Part shown: positions 1-11,679 of the stretch, in pieces
Layout of the letters: every line of letters begins with the position of its first letter
Position numbering within the stretch: the stretch's first letter is position 1
Made by a program: the position numbers and the translations under genes
The notes under the pieces: generated by a model
Database searches by the model: none
Told to the model about the DNA's origin: nothing
What the model saw: only the letters and a program-made list of their open reading frames with translations
Assembly: GCF_028769735.1 (NCBI RefSeq)
Contig: NC_088172.1
Span: 91,584,451-91,648,450, forward strand
Direction of reading: 5' to 3'
Source: Zonotrichia leucophrys gambelii
Taxonomy: Eukaryota > Chordata > Aves > Passeriformes > Passerellidae
Length of the DNA: 64,000 nt

Positions 1-3000
1 TTTATTTTTCACGCCCAAAAAAGGCTGCTACAAGAGCAGCTGCTACTTTGTAAATAATTTAATGGCTGCTGTTAAGTAGAGCTGTCAATTTCGCAAACAA
101 TATTAAAAGGAGATTTACGTTTTACTGCAGATTTGCATGTTCTGAAATGCGTTTTTATCCCTGGAAGTCCAGTGCAGGATCCTGGAGAATGGAAACAGCT
201 TCTGATTTGCAGACACAGATTCAAAAGAGAATAGATATGTTTAAATAATGACAGATGTGTGGGCAGGCAAGGCGTGATATCTCATCACCTGCATGCATTA
301 CCCAGAGAGCATCCTGCTCATTAAAGCATAGGAGAACTTTCAGTGGACTTGTAAAGAAAGATATTTGGCTCTTTCAGACAGGTATGAGATGTAGCAATAG
401 CAATTACCATTTAATTTTGGAAATGTAGAATACGCATTGGGTCATTGTATGTTTGGGTGTACACAATGCTATCCCAACACTGATCACGACAAATAGGATT
501 TTTTTTAAAGATTTTAGCATGAAAGATTCATATTCTTGCATCTGGTAAATTACTTTCATGATGAAACCACAACATGAGCACAATACCAACTCTCAAATTT
601 TTGAAATTCAAATTCTAATTGAAATCCCCAGATCATAACATGTTAAGCAAATAGTTTAGAATTTAAACAGCAAGAGTTTATTGTGCAAGAAGGCAAAGTA
701 ATATCTTGGATTGCCTTAATACAAAATCTTAGGTGAAACTTATGATCTCTCCAATGTTAGCACAAAGTCAGGTCTCTGTCAAGGACCAAATCCTAGCCAC
801 AGCCCTCATCTCTGTGGCATTGTTGCCAAAATCCTTCCCTTTCTAATTCAAAGTGGGATATGTTGCCTCTAGTTTGGGAAGGGCTGTGTTGTTTAAACAG
901 TGTTCCTTGTGCATTTGTTTTTCCTGCTTTAGCACTTCTCACATGTAGCAGAGTCCATGTCCCACAACAAAAATATTTATTTCTTTACTCTATAGCTCAT
1001 ATCTGGTTTTGTGGCTTTGAACCACTCCTGGCATCCACACTGCAGCTGTATCCTCAGACCACAATAGGCTCAATGCTCATAACTATTTTAACATATCAGA
1101 TATTTATTTTAGATATGAAAGTGCAGAGAAATCTATTTGCACTCCTGTGGGTAAGATCCCTGTTCTTCCCCTGCTTTTGTGCTTGCAGATGACAGACTGC
1201 TCTGTTTTCCATGAGGTTTCCATGGATCCAGTGGCATTATTTAATAAGGTATAGCTGTGTTACACCCACAGCACAAAATATCAGTCACTGGCCATGCTGT
1301 AATTAACTGCTCATAGCATTCATATATTAGAAATATGGCACCCAAAGACTCTATAAATCCAAATTGTAGCCACTCCACATTAAAACGCTGCTGGGTACCA
1401 CCTGGAGCACATGCATGAGTTACACTGAAGTGGTTGGTGTGAGGACTGGGATTTACTCAGCAATGGTTCTCAGCTGAGACAAGAAAATACAGACCAGCAG
1501 TGTGATGGAAAGAGATCAAGAAAAAGCTGACCCAGTTCTGATATGTTTCCTTTTTCAATACACACTCCTCTTTCAGCATCTGTCAGGATTTTATGTTCTG
1601 AAATATCCCCACCCCCAGGAGCGGTGGCTCAAGAGAAGTCATGGGCATCATATATTGGTGAAAGTTTGTAGCTTTAAGGGGGTAAATTATGTAGACCTTA
1701 GTTGTTACTAAGTGGAACTTAGTAAGTTCCACTTACTTCCTTAGTAAGTGGAAAAAGAAAAGAAGAGAAAAGAAAAATTAATTACAGATGCTGTAATGTA
1801 CAGACTGTACATCTGAGCTTTGACATTTTGCAAATTCAAAGGTTTAACAGTCTGTTTCTTAACCAACTCTGGCCAAGTGAGGAGGGAGGCTCTTCAGGAC
1901 CAAAGACTCTATTCCAGGTGGGAGCACAGCAGTGGGACTTGTGGTCCAGAGCAGAGGCTGTCAAAATTTGTGCCACAAGACCTGTAGTGGATTTTGCCTA
2001 ATTATGTTTTTTCCCCCATCAACAGGAATTTTGTTTAAGCCCTTTCCCAGAGCTCTTCATATAAATGAAAAGCAGCTTCTCACAAACATAAGTTCTCTAT
2101 ACTGTACCTCTCATTCTTTTGGTTTCTCATTCTGCAAGGCTCCAAGAAGACAGCTCCAGAGAAACCTCCCTTACTTGCTCTGGATTTGAGTTTCTGAGAT
2201 TAAAGCATTGCCCATACACTTGTTTTCTCCTCTGCTTTTGTTTGTCTTTGGATTCTTTTTTTCAAGATGGAGGAGAAATTGCACCAGTGCTGGTTTAGCA
2301 CCTTTATTTATTGTAGTGTGGTGTGCATGCTTGAGGTGAGCTGCCTTCAACCGAGTTGGCCATTTACAACTATTCCCCACGCTGGGGAACGGTTGAAAAT
2401 GTGGGAACCAGCAGCACAGACAGACATGAGCTACCTGGGAAAGCCAAGTCTTGCCACACTTCACCCTCCCTCCCACCACAGATGCCAGTGGTATTTAGGT
2501 GGCATGAAGAGTAGAAATAGTCCACAGCACTCCCATGGCACTGGATTTTTAAGACTCAGAGGTTCAGAAGGGCTTATGAGCAGATTTGCCCTCCTAAGCC
2601 AGCGAGCGTTCTGGGTCTCCAGATGAAATGTAAACCCAACAGCATGGCAACCCTCACCAGGCTGTTACATCCTCCCACTGCCCACGGTGCCATCATGGGT
2701 ACCCTGCAGATCAGCTTATACAGGATCCAAGAAGGCAGAGAACAAGGGGAGAAGAACAGGATTAGAGGAGGCAAAAATGCAAAAGGGTCTTATGGTTTTG
2801 AGAAAAATCTTTTAAAGTCTTTATCTGTAACAGGATTTTTTTTCCTTAATCCAAACTCTGCTAGCCTGCGGTTTGATTAAATTTTTTATTTATTTATTTT
2901 ATGTCTCACACCTAGAATATGCAATTCCTCCTCTATATTTTTAAGTGGTTCAGATATTTTTAAATAATTTCTCTTACCACAGGGCTCAGACTGGAACTTG

Positions 3001-3492
3001 TGAATTGGATGCTCATGCTTCACCTACTGAAGACTTCAGGCCTTAATTGTGAACCAAAATATTTTAAAACAAAGCTAAGGGAAGTCTTTATTTTTAAAGG
3101 AAGGAGTTATACATACTCCTCAGGGGAACTAGTCCAATTGATAAGGCTTTGATCCCTATGGCTTATGCAGCAGCCTTTGGCAGCCAGCTGGACCTTCTGT
3201 AGTTGACAATGTAGAGAATGCATTTCCTCCTTGCTATCTATAGCCAATACACACTCTGTCTGTGTCTTTCAAAAACTCTTGGCTCTGTTTCTTGGTGCTG
3301 GCTACTTGGCCTCCTTTTCAAGGGAGAAGCCAAGGGTGAAAGCTGTGGAAGCATGTGGGTTTCCATTCAGTTTGATCCCCTGCGAGAGAGGACACCCTTG
3401 TCCTTATGGGCATCCAAGGCAAACAGCTGGCAGCTTGGTTGGTACTTTCAGATGAAGTAAGTGTGATACCGTATCTTGATCCATCTTAACAG
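1..3492 (+). other. WDPCP: WDPCP intron (3' part)
   Basis: This stretch lies upstream of the first WDPCP exon seen here, which begins mid-codon, so it is read as intron. I looked for the preceding exon, which in the human protein encodes residues around the motif ALAEVARKRASDIDAES. I found no match on the + strand, so that exon should lie before position 1. The DNA is AT-rich and unique-looking. The first 150 bases include an octamer-like ATTTGCAT. A striking palindromic cluster sits at 1709-1753. The short open frames here lack homology that I recognise. Confidence 0.6.
1709..1753. repeat. Palindromic hairpin cluster
   Basis: Positions 1709-1721 and 1723-1735 form a perfect 13-bp inverted repeat with a one-base spacer; the arm reads TAAGTGGAACTTA. 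The second arm overlaps another inverted repeat, 1727-1737 against 1743-1753 (11 bp, five-base loop). The same short word therefore occurs three times in alternating orientation. This is seen directly in the sequence. It may be a local slippage product or the end of a small inverted-repeat element; no coding role is apparent. Confidence 0.8.
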
Positions 3493-3628
3493 AACTTCTG
3501 GGGCAGTCAGATGAAGAAGACCCCTCTTGTGAAGCTTTCCCTGACCAATCTCCAGAGCAGGGAGGAGGGTGCAGCCAGCCTGTTCCCGACCCTGCTGACA
3601 GACCACCAACGCAGAGCTGCTCCCACAG
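3493..3628 (+). CDS. WDPCP: WDPCP coding exon (fourth from last)
   Basis: This exon belongs to WDPCP (Fritz homolog), a CPLANE-complex protein that works with INTU, FUZ, CPLANE1 and RSG1 at the ciliary base and in planar cell polarity. The acceptor is AACAG before 3493 and the donor is CACAG/gtgagc at 3628. The exon carries AA, 44 codons and AG. The first codon is completed as Glu by a G from the upstream exon, giving ELLGQSDEED. This aligns with human ELLGPLDRGD. Further shared points are EAF, the SP-QG spacing, a PVPD/FPDN stretch and SCSHR against SCPTHR. The region follows the beta-propeller and helical parts of the protein and is probably flexible. The other two frames were weighed: one meets a stop codon, and the other stays open but does not resemble WDPCP. 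The assignment rests on recalled family sequence, not on a search. Confidence 0.8.
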
Positions 3629-6600
3629 GTGAGCTGTGAATTGTTTCAAAATGTATGTTTGATATTCTGAACCTTTCTGTCAACTGCAGTTGTTGTCTGC
3701 ATAATGACTGTAAACACAATAAAACATTAACTCACTAAAAACTAAGAAAAACCTAGAAGCTCAGAGGACATGGCATAGACACAGTGAAATCTCCAGAAAC
3801 ACAGAGAGTTTGCAAGCTTTTAACCCACACTAACACAACCATTTTCAAATTAAATCATCTGTGCAAAGGCAGCCTTGCTTGCTGAATGTGTAGAAAAGAG
3901 AAATACAGCAATGAAAACACAGCAAATTAACAGATGCAGGTAATGAACAGAACTTTTAAAAAATGACATGGTCTTTACAGATCCCTGTAAGCAAATCACT
4001 AGCCTGTAATCAAAATCCCTGGGAAGATCTTTTGAGAGTGCCCTTCTTCTGAAGCTGATTAAAACCTTGAACTTCACTATGACAGAAACAACACTTCTGA
4101 TAATTGGGATTTTTTCCAGCACTTCCATTGCTGATGAACCTGCACACCACCTTGCAAGGGATAGGAAATTAAAGAGAAACAGCTCTTCTGCAAAGATTCA
4201 AAAAGCATTTGTTTTCTTTATTTTTCTTTGGGCATTCTTGATAGAAAAGAAAAAAAAACAGTTATTTGTTCCCAGTGAGTATATAAATGTGTAGTATATA
4301 GACTTCTTTTTATTTTCTATGCCTACTGTCTGTAGGAATGTTTTTTGTAAATCTGGTGTGAGTTTGACATTGAAGTTCATTCTGGAATGACGTTACATTC
4401 ATCCCAGCCATTTGTATATAACTGTGCTGAACACATGGTTCATCTTCTTTCTTCATTCTCTTCTTTCCTTCTCTTTCTGGAAATCTGTATGTTAACTAGT
4501 TTTCTGTCTCCCCTCACATGGGGGCGTTGAGTTTTTTCAGTATGCAGTATTATATTCATTTTACCAGCTACACACCATGAGTGAAGTATTTATTTTATAC
4601 ATTGCCTACAACTTTCAGGACATGGACACGCTCTAAAGCTTTCAGAGCTATCTAATGGGTTTGGAGGTGGGCCTGGCTTTAAAAATACAGTGCACAGTTA
4701 TTCCTTCTTAACTTTTGGGATAAAGATACCACTGTACTGATATGGGCAAATTCTAAAGACAGTCTCCATGCTGGAGGCTGCATTGTCTCCAGAGGGCTCC
4801 AAGTGCTCCAATAAAAGGAGCTCCTTTAGCAGCGCACCAGAGCTGAGACTACTCCCAACACGCCTGTGATCCCAAGGTATAAACACTCTGTCCTCCCTCC
4901 CTTTCGCTCACCCTTCTCCTTCTGGAGGTTGCTATGACTCACCCAGCTCTGGCAGTCCCACGTCTGCCTTCGTCAGGCGTCTGGGGAGAGGCTGAGAGCT
5001 CAACTTTGCCCCGACTCCTGGGCTCCCCACCTGACCTGCACCTACCCAGGTGGGTCACCATGAGCTGCTGAGCCTCAGGAGTGGCTCCTTGCAGTCACCA
5101 GAGCTGCATAAATGGCTGGGATTTCCCAAGGCTTTTGGTTGGAGAGCATAAAGTGAGCTCCCACCTGTGCACCAGCTCCTCCACCTGCGGACGCCTGGAG
5201 ATGCTGCTGACCTCTGCAGGGAGAGGCCAGAGATTTTGGTGGCCGCTTACAAAGCCATGGAAGAAAACTTCTCACGGCTCTCCTGGCTGGCCACAGCTGC
5301 TCAAAGCCTGCCAACAAGAATTTAGGTTTCAAAGGCACTCCCTGTGACAACACCAGCCAGGTGGGAAGGTCACCTGCCGAGGGACAGGTGACTCCATCAA
5401 CTTCTTCCCTGTGCCTAAAGAAAGCCACGGGTGGCTACAAGCACCCAGCTGTGGCTTGGTTTGCCTCCAGTTTCCCAGAGTTGCTCTTCTACAATGCATC
5501 TGCTGCCAAGTCTGCATCAGACTTCTTCATGTGAAGAAATCTCTATAAAGAAAGGAAGTTCTAGTGCTGGGACCCTACACAAATAGGGCTGTTCTCTGTT
5601 CTGCGATCATTGCAGTGTTTCATCTCTCTGTCCCAGGTACTCCAGGATTACCAGAGACTTCTGAGTTTGTATTTGGCTTCTTCTGGGTAGCAGTGGTTCT
5701 TTAAGTTCCTGTAAGAGACTACACCAGGACTTTGCAGCTGTTCAGCAAGAGTATCCAATGGCTGTTCTTTCAGAGTCTCTTGTTGTCTGCCTTGGCTTTA
5801 CATCATTGTACCAGCTAGTCACACCAATTACTACATTACTGCATTACTAACACATCTACCCTTATCAGTCCCAGATGCTGTCCCAAATCTGCATTTCACT
5901 CAATTTTTGGAAGTTCATCTCCTGCACATATTTCTTTCTTCCTTGTATTTCAGCTCTTGGGACAGCTGGGGCATATCTCATGAGTTACATCTAGGTAGAA
6001 GTCATGAGCAAGGGCCCTGTGAAGACTAACAGAAGACACTTATGTTTCACTTGCCTAACACACCTTGTTTCTGATGCCCTTCAGGGAGTTTGACATCTGC
6101 ATATGTGTAACTGGAGCCCAGTTTTCAGACTGCGTGACTAAAAAATCACTTCAACTAACTCTTCACATCATCATCTCCTTTGCTTAACCAGGAAAGTCAT
6201 AATCTGGGATGAAGACAGGGACAGAAAATGGACAGAAAAGGCTGGAAACAAAATAGTAATTCATAAAACAATCTCAAGGGTTTATTTCTTTAAGAGCTTA
6301 TTCTTGATTTGTCTCCATGATGTTTTATGGAAGCAGCAGTGGTGTTGCTGCTAGTGGAGAGCTGTAGTCAGCTTCCTGAGCCGTACACACACAAAAAGTT
6401 ATGGGCAGTAAAGATTTCAGAACAACATTACAGAAAGCAGCAATTCATTTGCTCCCTGTTTTCTTTCACTCTAACGTTAAAAGGACAGTTAAACACCACC
6501 AACAATGCACAGTCCAGTGAATAATTTTATAAGATAAAGATCTCACCTCTGGCTTACGTTTGGCATTGACCATTGCCTTCTCTCCTTTCAAGCGTCAGCT

Positions 6601-9600
6601 ATGTTTTAGCCTGGAAGTTCCTGTCCTCCCATTACTTTTGTTATCTGTTTATGAAAACGTTTTGATCAGCATAACCCTGCAGCAGAAGCTGGCACTTAAG
6701 GAGGATATTCTGGGTGCTGCTGTTCAGAGGACCGAGGTAGCATGCTGATCCTCTCAGCCACACAAAGGAGCTGATCAGCTGCCTGTGAGACAGCTCGTTT
6801 CTGATGGGTCAACCAGAGAGTGCCTGGGACCATGGCAGAGTCTGGCACCAGAGTCACACAGAGCTGTGACTGCACTCACTCCTCTGCCGCTGGCCCTGGT
6901 AACTGCAGGGTTTCCTCCCCATCAGTGTCTCATTCTCTTTCCTTACCATAATGTGTTGTGGGCTTGAGTATCTTCCATTTGTTGGCAGTGTGTGAAGCTG
7001 GCTTGGAGGGGTTTTTAGCTCATTATCCATCTACCTAGTCCCCATTCCCCAAAACAGAACTACTCCCATTTTAATTAGGCTATTATTTTAATACAAGCAA
7101 TTAGGATAGAAGGAAAAAGTGCTTATCATCACAGTGACTTTTACCATAAAACTTTCTTGTTGGTTATGTCCTTAAAAATACACACATTCCTACTTCTCTA
7201 CAAAGTTTTTATGTAATCTCATGAGCATGTCTGTATATTTTGAATCTGTAGCATCACTGACCAAACCTTAGGAAGTTCTAACAGCATCTTTCTTTTCTTT
7301 ATGTTGGTTATTAAATCAGCATAGAGGGAGGGAATTAGAGTTATCCCACAGCATCCCCTTTTGTATGTCACATTAAAAAAAACCCCATTAAATGTATTTC
7401 TTACTCCTGCCTGATTGTTCTGTGCAAATAAAGTAAGCATTCATCACTGTTATGGCTTCCACCTGTTTCAAAAGTCCAGGAAGCAACTGTGGTCACAAAA
7501 TAGCAGGAGTATAGGTTGAGGGATAGCATCTGCCAGGTTCAGGTGTAATCCTACCAGCTGCTCTATCTGCCTGAGCAGTTTTCAGTTCCAAATCAACTTT
7601 GTTAATGGGTGTAATGCAGAGATGTGGTGATGTGGTGGAGGAAACTCATGTCAGAATTGGGATCCAGCAGCTCAGCTGGATCCAGTGCTGTTCCTGCCTG
7701 GCTGATGCAGCCTTCCTTCTCTTTCCTTCTCTTCCTTCTTTTCCTTCTCATTCTTTGCTACTGCTCAGCCCAGGAGCTTCATGTGCCTCAAGAATGCAAC
7801 AGCAGGCAGATATAGATGGCTTTGTGCAAAGTTGCACTCTCAATTTCTACATCTGTAAAACTGAGATAGTGCATTACCGAATTCAGAGGGGCAAATTAAT
7901 CAGTCAGTGTGCACACTGCACCTTGAAAATACAAAATTAACTCTTCTTAGCCCATAAGTGCTCAAGATGCATCAAGGTGTGCTCCATGGCCTCTTGATTC
8001 CACACAAAGGTCCTCTTGATTAAATTAGATTGCTAATGTATTAACGCATTAGCACACTTGAAGAAAGAAAAGTTTGAAAAAGCAATTTGGCTTCATCACA
8101 TGAATGGCATGTATACTTAATGGAAATTTTTCCAGCATTCACAAAACAAAGAAAAATCAATAAAATGTCTGCCAACTGTTCCACTGAAAACATTTTATAA
8201 TCTATAGCACTGAGAATCCTGAGCCAAGATAAACCAGCCTTGCTGACAGAAAATACTGACAATTATTTTACATTGATTCAACTTGGCCCAGCCCAGACTG
8301 ACCTTGTTTATTCATCTCAGTCTCTTAATTCATATTAACTTGGCATCAAAATGGGACATGTGGCATGTGGGCTGAAGACCCATTTCTGTATCTTAGACTC
8401 AGATAAATGTAGTGCATTGAGTACTTCCAGTGCCTTGAGCTCTTAGGTAGATTTATATGCATTAGACTGAACTGGTTAAGTTCCTTTTATCCCTGCTGGG
8501 CTTTTCATGTCTGTTGACTGTAAAACTAGAAGCTCAGTAGAGGTAACATCTTCTTCTAAGCCTTTGGATATACATGAAATCCTCCCAGTACTGGTCAATT
8601 TTAAAGACACATCCAAAGAGGATGGAGGGTTTTAAGCTCTTTTAAAATATAAAAATAGAAGGGTTATGGCAATTTGGCAGCCAAAAAAGCAATTTGCGGG
8701 TCTCGGCAGAATCCAAGGCTGTGTGTAAGAAAGCTGATCAAGACACTACAGAGGAGATAATGGGGTCGAAGAGCAGAAGAATCCCCCCGCTTTTGCAACC
8801 AGCATAATCTGGTCTCCAATGAAGTTTCTTAGTTTCTTATACTGAACCAATAAAGCTTAGTGTGATGGGAGAGTTGCATTACTGCAGCTTAAAAATGTCT
8901 CTAGAAAGCTGATGAGGAGAGGTGCTTTTAGTTGCTTTACATGTGCCCAGCTGCTTGCATAGCTGTCTTCTGGCTGGTAGTAGGAAGACAAAAGCATGCG
9001 GAAAATCTCAGCTTTTTCTTTAATTATTTATGTTCTCATCAGTAATAAAGGGCTTTTTATGTCTGGAATGTATTATTTGTATTATCAAAGCTAAATGAGA
9101 TTTTGTACTGTGGTAGTGAAGAAATTGGTTGCTGCACAAAAGCGTTCACATTTTTATTCTCGCAGCTACACTGCTGTTGTAGCTGAAAGTCACCCTTGAG
9201 TAAAACATTACTTGAGTCAAACATGACTACATCCACTGAGGAGGAAAAGCTACCCAGATGATGAGAATCCTCCCAAAAGTGTTCCCAGTTGGCCTGGCAC
9301 TGGATGTTTAGTTTATTTTCTCTACTTGACTCATTCTTGATGAAAGCAATGCTCCCTTGGACTTCACCGGTGCCTGGCAGGTTGTGGATGGCAGGACAAG
9401 CAGCAAGTCAGCAAGCCAAGGTGGCACAATGTGGCCTCCAGGTTTCCAGTTCCATTGCACTGGGAATGGATTGCCTTTCCACGTGGCTGTGTAAGCAGAC
9501 ATTAGTGATGGCTGAAGAAATCAAGACTAGCAAAACAAAAAAAATCCCCCAAAAATTAAAACAAAATAATAAAACCCCAACAAATTAATCTGCATCTTCC

Positions 9601-10107
9601 ATAACACATAGTTGAATGCTTTCCTCCCTGCACCTCCTTCACAACTTGGATTTCAGTGATGAAAGTGATGTAGAGACAAAAATTTCAGAAAATCAGTGCT
9701 GTATTTTGAGTCTGATATCTTCCTCTCCTGGCATCTGCCCAACTTCCTCTGTGCAGGGCTGCCAGCAGTGCCTGGTGCCTGCTATGTGTGTTACATGTCC
9801 CCAGCCTGTCCTGCTTAACAAAACTGTAATTACTCAAAACACCACCGGCTTTATACCTCATCTTTGAATGACAGGACAGTGCTGGAGCGACTGCACGGCC
9901 AAATGAGCGATCCTAGTGACGCTCAGTCAACAAACCTACTGGCATCTGATGGAAGAGCTGCAGTTTGTAGCCAGGAAATTACACAGGCTGCTGTATACTT
10001 GAAAAGATAGAAAACAAACAGAACAGCTTTACTCTGCTCTACAGTGTCTCCCCAGCTCTGCAGGCATTGCTCCCTCTCCTTCTATCACTTCTGTTTTGTT
10101 TCCCAAG
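3629..10107 (+). other. WDPCP: WDPCP intron
   Basis: This 6.5-kb intron lies between the gtgagc donor at 3629 and the pyrimidine-rich acceptor ending CCCAAG at 10107. It is mostly AT-rich unique sequence. A block at about 8640-9180 looks like a candidate conserved non-coding element, with TAATTA at 9021-9026 and TAATCT at 8805-8810. An exon-like segment near 6671-6737 was examined and rejected because its inclusion breaks the reading frame. No convincing mobile element or RNA gene was seen. Confidence 0.65.
8640..9180. promoter_or_regulatory. Candidate non-coding regulatory block in WDPCP intron
   Basis: The block is unique-looking AT-rich DNA without tandem repeats or an open frame. It carries homeodomain-type words (TAATCT 8805-8810, TAATTA 9021-9026). 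Its position about 17 kb downstream of OTX1, inside the neighbouring gene, is where OTX1 enhancers could lie. The regulatory role is an inference from composition and context only. Confidence 0.25.
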
Positions 10108-10202
10108 ACCCACCAGCCACAGACAAGCAGAGGACACTGAGCCTGGAGAGGATGGCCACACCACCTCCCTGATCAAGAAAATATTTTCCAGCAGCCAGGA
10201 AG
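10108..10202 (+). CDS. WDPCP: WDPCP coding exon (third from last)
   Basis: The exon is flanked by a strong acceptor (pyrimidine tract ending TTTCCCAAG) and a consensus donor GGAAG/gtaagt. It carries A, 31 codons and G, so it accepts the phase-2 end of the exon at 3493-3628 (AG plus A gives Arg) and passes phase 1 to the 29-bp exon at 11651. The peptide runs RPTSHRQAEDTEPGEDG, then a short basic segment SLIKKIF. It aligns only loosely with the human tail, where the corresponding stretch includes EKDIC and a downstream AEDGE-EDG. It is acidic then basic and probably disordered. In phase 0 the exon would hit a TGA after ten codons, which supports the phase used. Splice sites and phase are clear; the family assignment comes from its position between two recognisable exons. 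Confidence 0.7.
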
Positions 10203-11650
10203 GTAAGTGAACAAGTCTTTTTCAAATATGCACAGAGGGATGAAGCTAGAAATATTGGTAATTCATATCTTGAACATTCATTTGGGTCCAGGAGAAAAAA
10301 CAAGGCATTGCAGCATGAGCTCGGTTTGTGTATTCCTAGCAGGGAGGACTCAGCTACTGGCTCATGGAAAGTAGAATAAGTCAACCAATCACCTGAATCT
10401 CCTTATCTTGCAGCAGTATCCCTGATTTGACACAGACAGGCAGGCTTTGTTACTCCCAGCTGTTGTGGCTCTGTTACTGTGTGCAGGAGCCAGCAGCAGC
10501 AGCAGAGCCTGCCCGCTTCCATGGCTGGGGCAGCAGCAGCAGCGCCCGCGGTTCCTGCGGCGCTCTGGGGGAAGTGAGGGCTTTGGCAGCACTTGGCATT
10601 CCCATCACAGCAGAGCCCAGGGAGTGCAGCAGTCCAGCAGGGGAGCAGGCCAGCACGAGAAGGTCATGGTTAAAGAGCTGTCCCATGAAGGAAGTCAGGC
10701 AGGGATAGGTCAGAGTGTTTGCACAAGGGGTGAGACGTGGATTTTTATCTCCTGCCCTGTCCGGGTGTCCCGTCGCTGTACAGACAGGGAGGTAGGAACA
10801 GAGCCAGTCTCCAGGCATGGGGAGTCCAGGTGGTTCCTACAGCCACAGCTGAAAGAGATTATTTCAAACAAGCCAGTTATGGATACACTTCCAGCTTGCA
10901 GTGAAGCTGAACTTGCCACTGCCACAACAGGTCAGTCCTGCTGCCCCCTCGCCACCTTTGTCTGCCCACATTCTAGGGACCATGCAGGGACCTGACAGCA
11001 CATTAACCCAACCCAAAAAGCTGTTAGTTTTCTCTCCCATGGGCTTCTGTCCATCCCATGAACCAACCTGCCCTGGCTGGGGATTAGAAGACGCCACAGA
11101 CAGCACCAAGCAAGGGGCAGAAGGACACTGCCTGCAGCAGGACTTCTTTTTGATGTTGGCAGCTGTTAATTCAGCTCAAGCTGTAACATGAAGCCTCATC
11201 CTGAAGCAGCTCCTGCAGCAAGCTGGCAGCACAGCCCTCCCAAGACAGAGGTGAGCACTCAGGCAGGCAGCCCCACCACCCCAGGGCTCCCCCACTGCAG
11301 GGAGAGCAGCGTGCTGCAGCCACGACTGTCCCAGCCTGCCCATCCCAGTCCTGCAACAGCTCAGGACTACCTGGGATCCCTGATCTGCTGCTGGCCTTGC
11401 ATCTCCACGCTGCCACAAAAATCATGGTTGCTTTAACTTGTGGTGTTTGAGGGAATATACATATCCTACTTGTATAGACTTGTATATGCAATATATTAAG
11501 TATTTTAATTCATCCATTGAATAACATGATATAAAATAGCTTTCTTTATCAAAAAAGTGAAAGTAATACCTCTGTTTGTTTGGGTTTTTCAGTGAGTTAA
11601 ATGGAATGTAAATAACATGGTGGGTGTTTTTATTTTTTTTTTCCTTGAAG
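10203..11650 (+). other. WDPCP: WDPCP intron
   Basis: This 1.45-kb intron begins gtaagt and ends with a long T-rich tract and CTTGAAG at 11650. Its middle (about 10440-11400) is more GC-rich and gives chance open frames on both strands, the largest 182 codons on +. A short CAG-repeat patch lies near 10490-10505. No other feature was recognised. Confidence 0.65.
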
Positions 11651-11679
11651 GAAATATGAAAGCCGTTCCTTCAGAGCAG
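11651..11679 (+). CDS. WDPCP: WDPCP 29-bp microexon
   Basis: This very small exon carries GA plus nine codons. It lies between a long pyrimidine tract ending CCTTGAAG and the donor GAGCAG/gtaacg. The G from the previous exon completes Gly, giving GNMKAVPSEQ. The last two residues, EQ, precede E in the next exon, matching the human order REQ-E at the same point. The phase (in 1, out 0) joins the exons at 10108 and 17652 exactly. A 29-bp exon is easily missed by gene predictors, and skipping it would shift the frame. The assignment is an inference from phase, splice sites and that short alignment. Confidence 0.65.

Noticed and set aside
6671..6737. Exon-like segment encoding ITLQQKLALKEDIL with an AG before it and GAG/gtagca after it, vaguely like human HILQQRIL in WDPCP.
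   Set aside because: It would end in phase 0, and the next good exon (10108-10202) then hits a stop after ten codons. The donor is weak. The chain without it keeps phase throughout.
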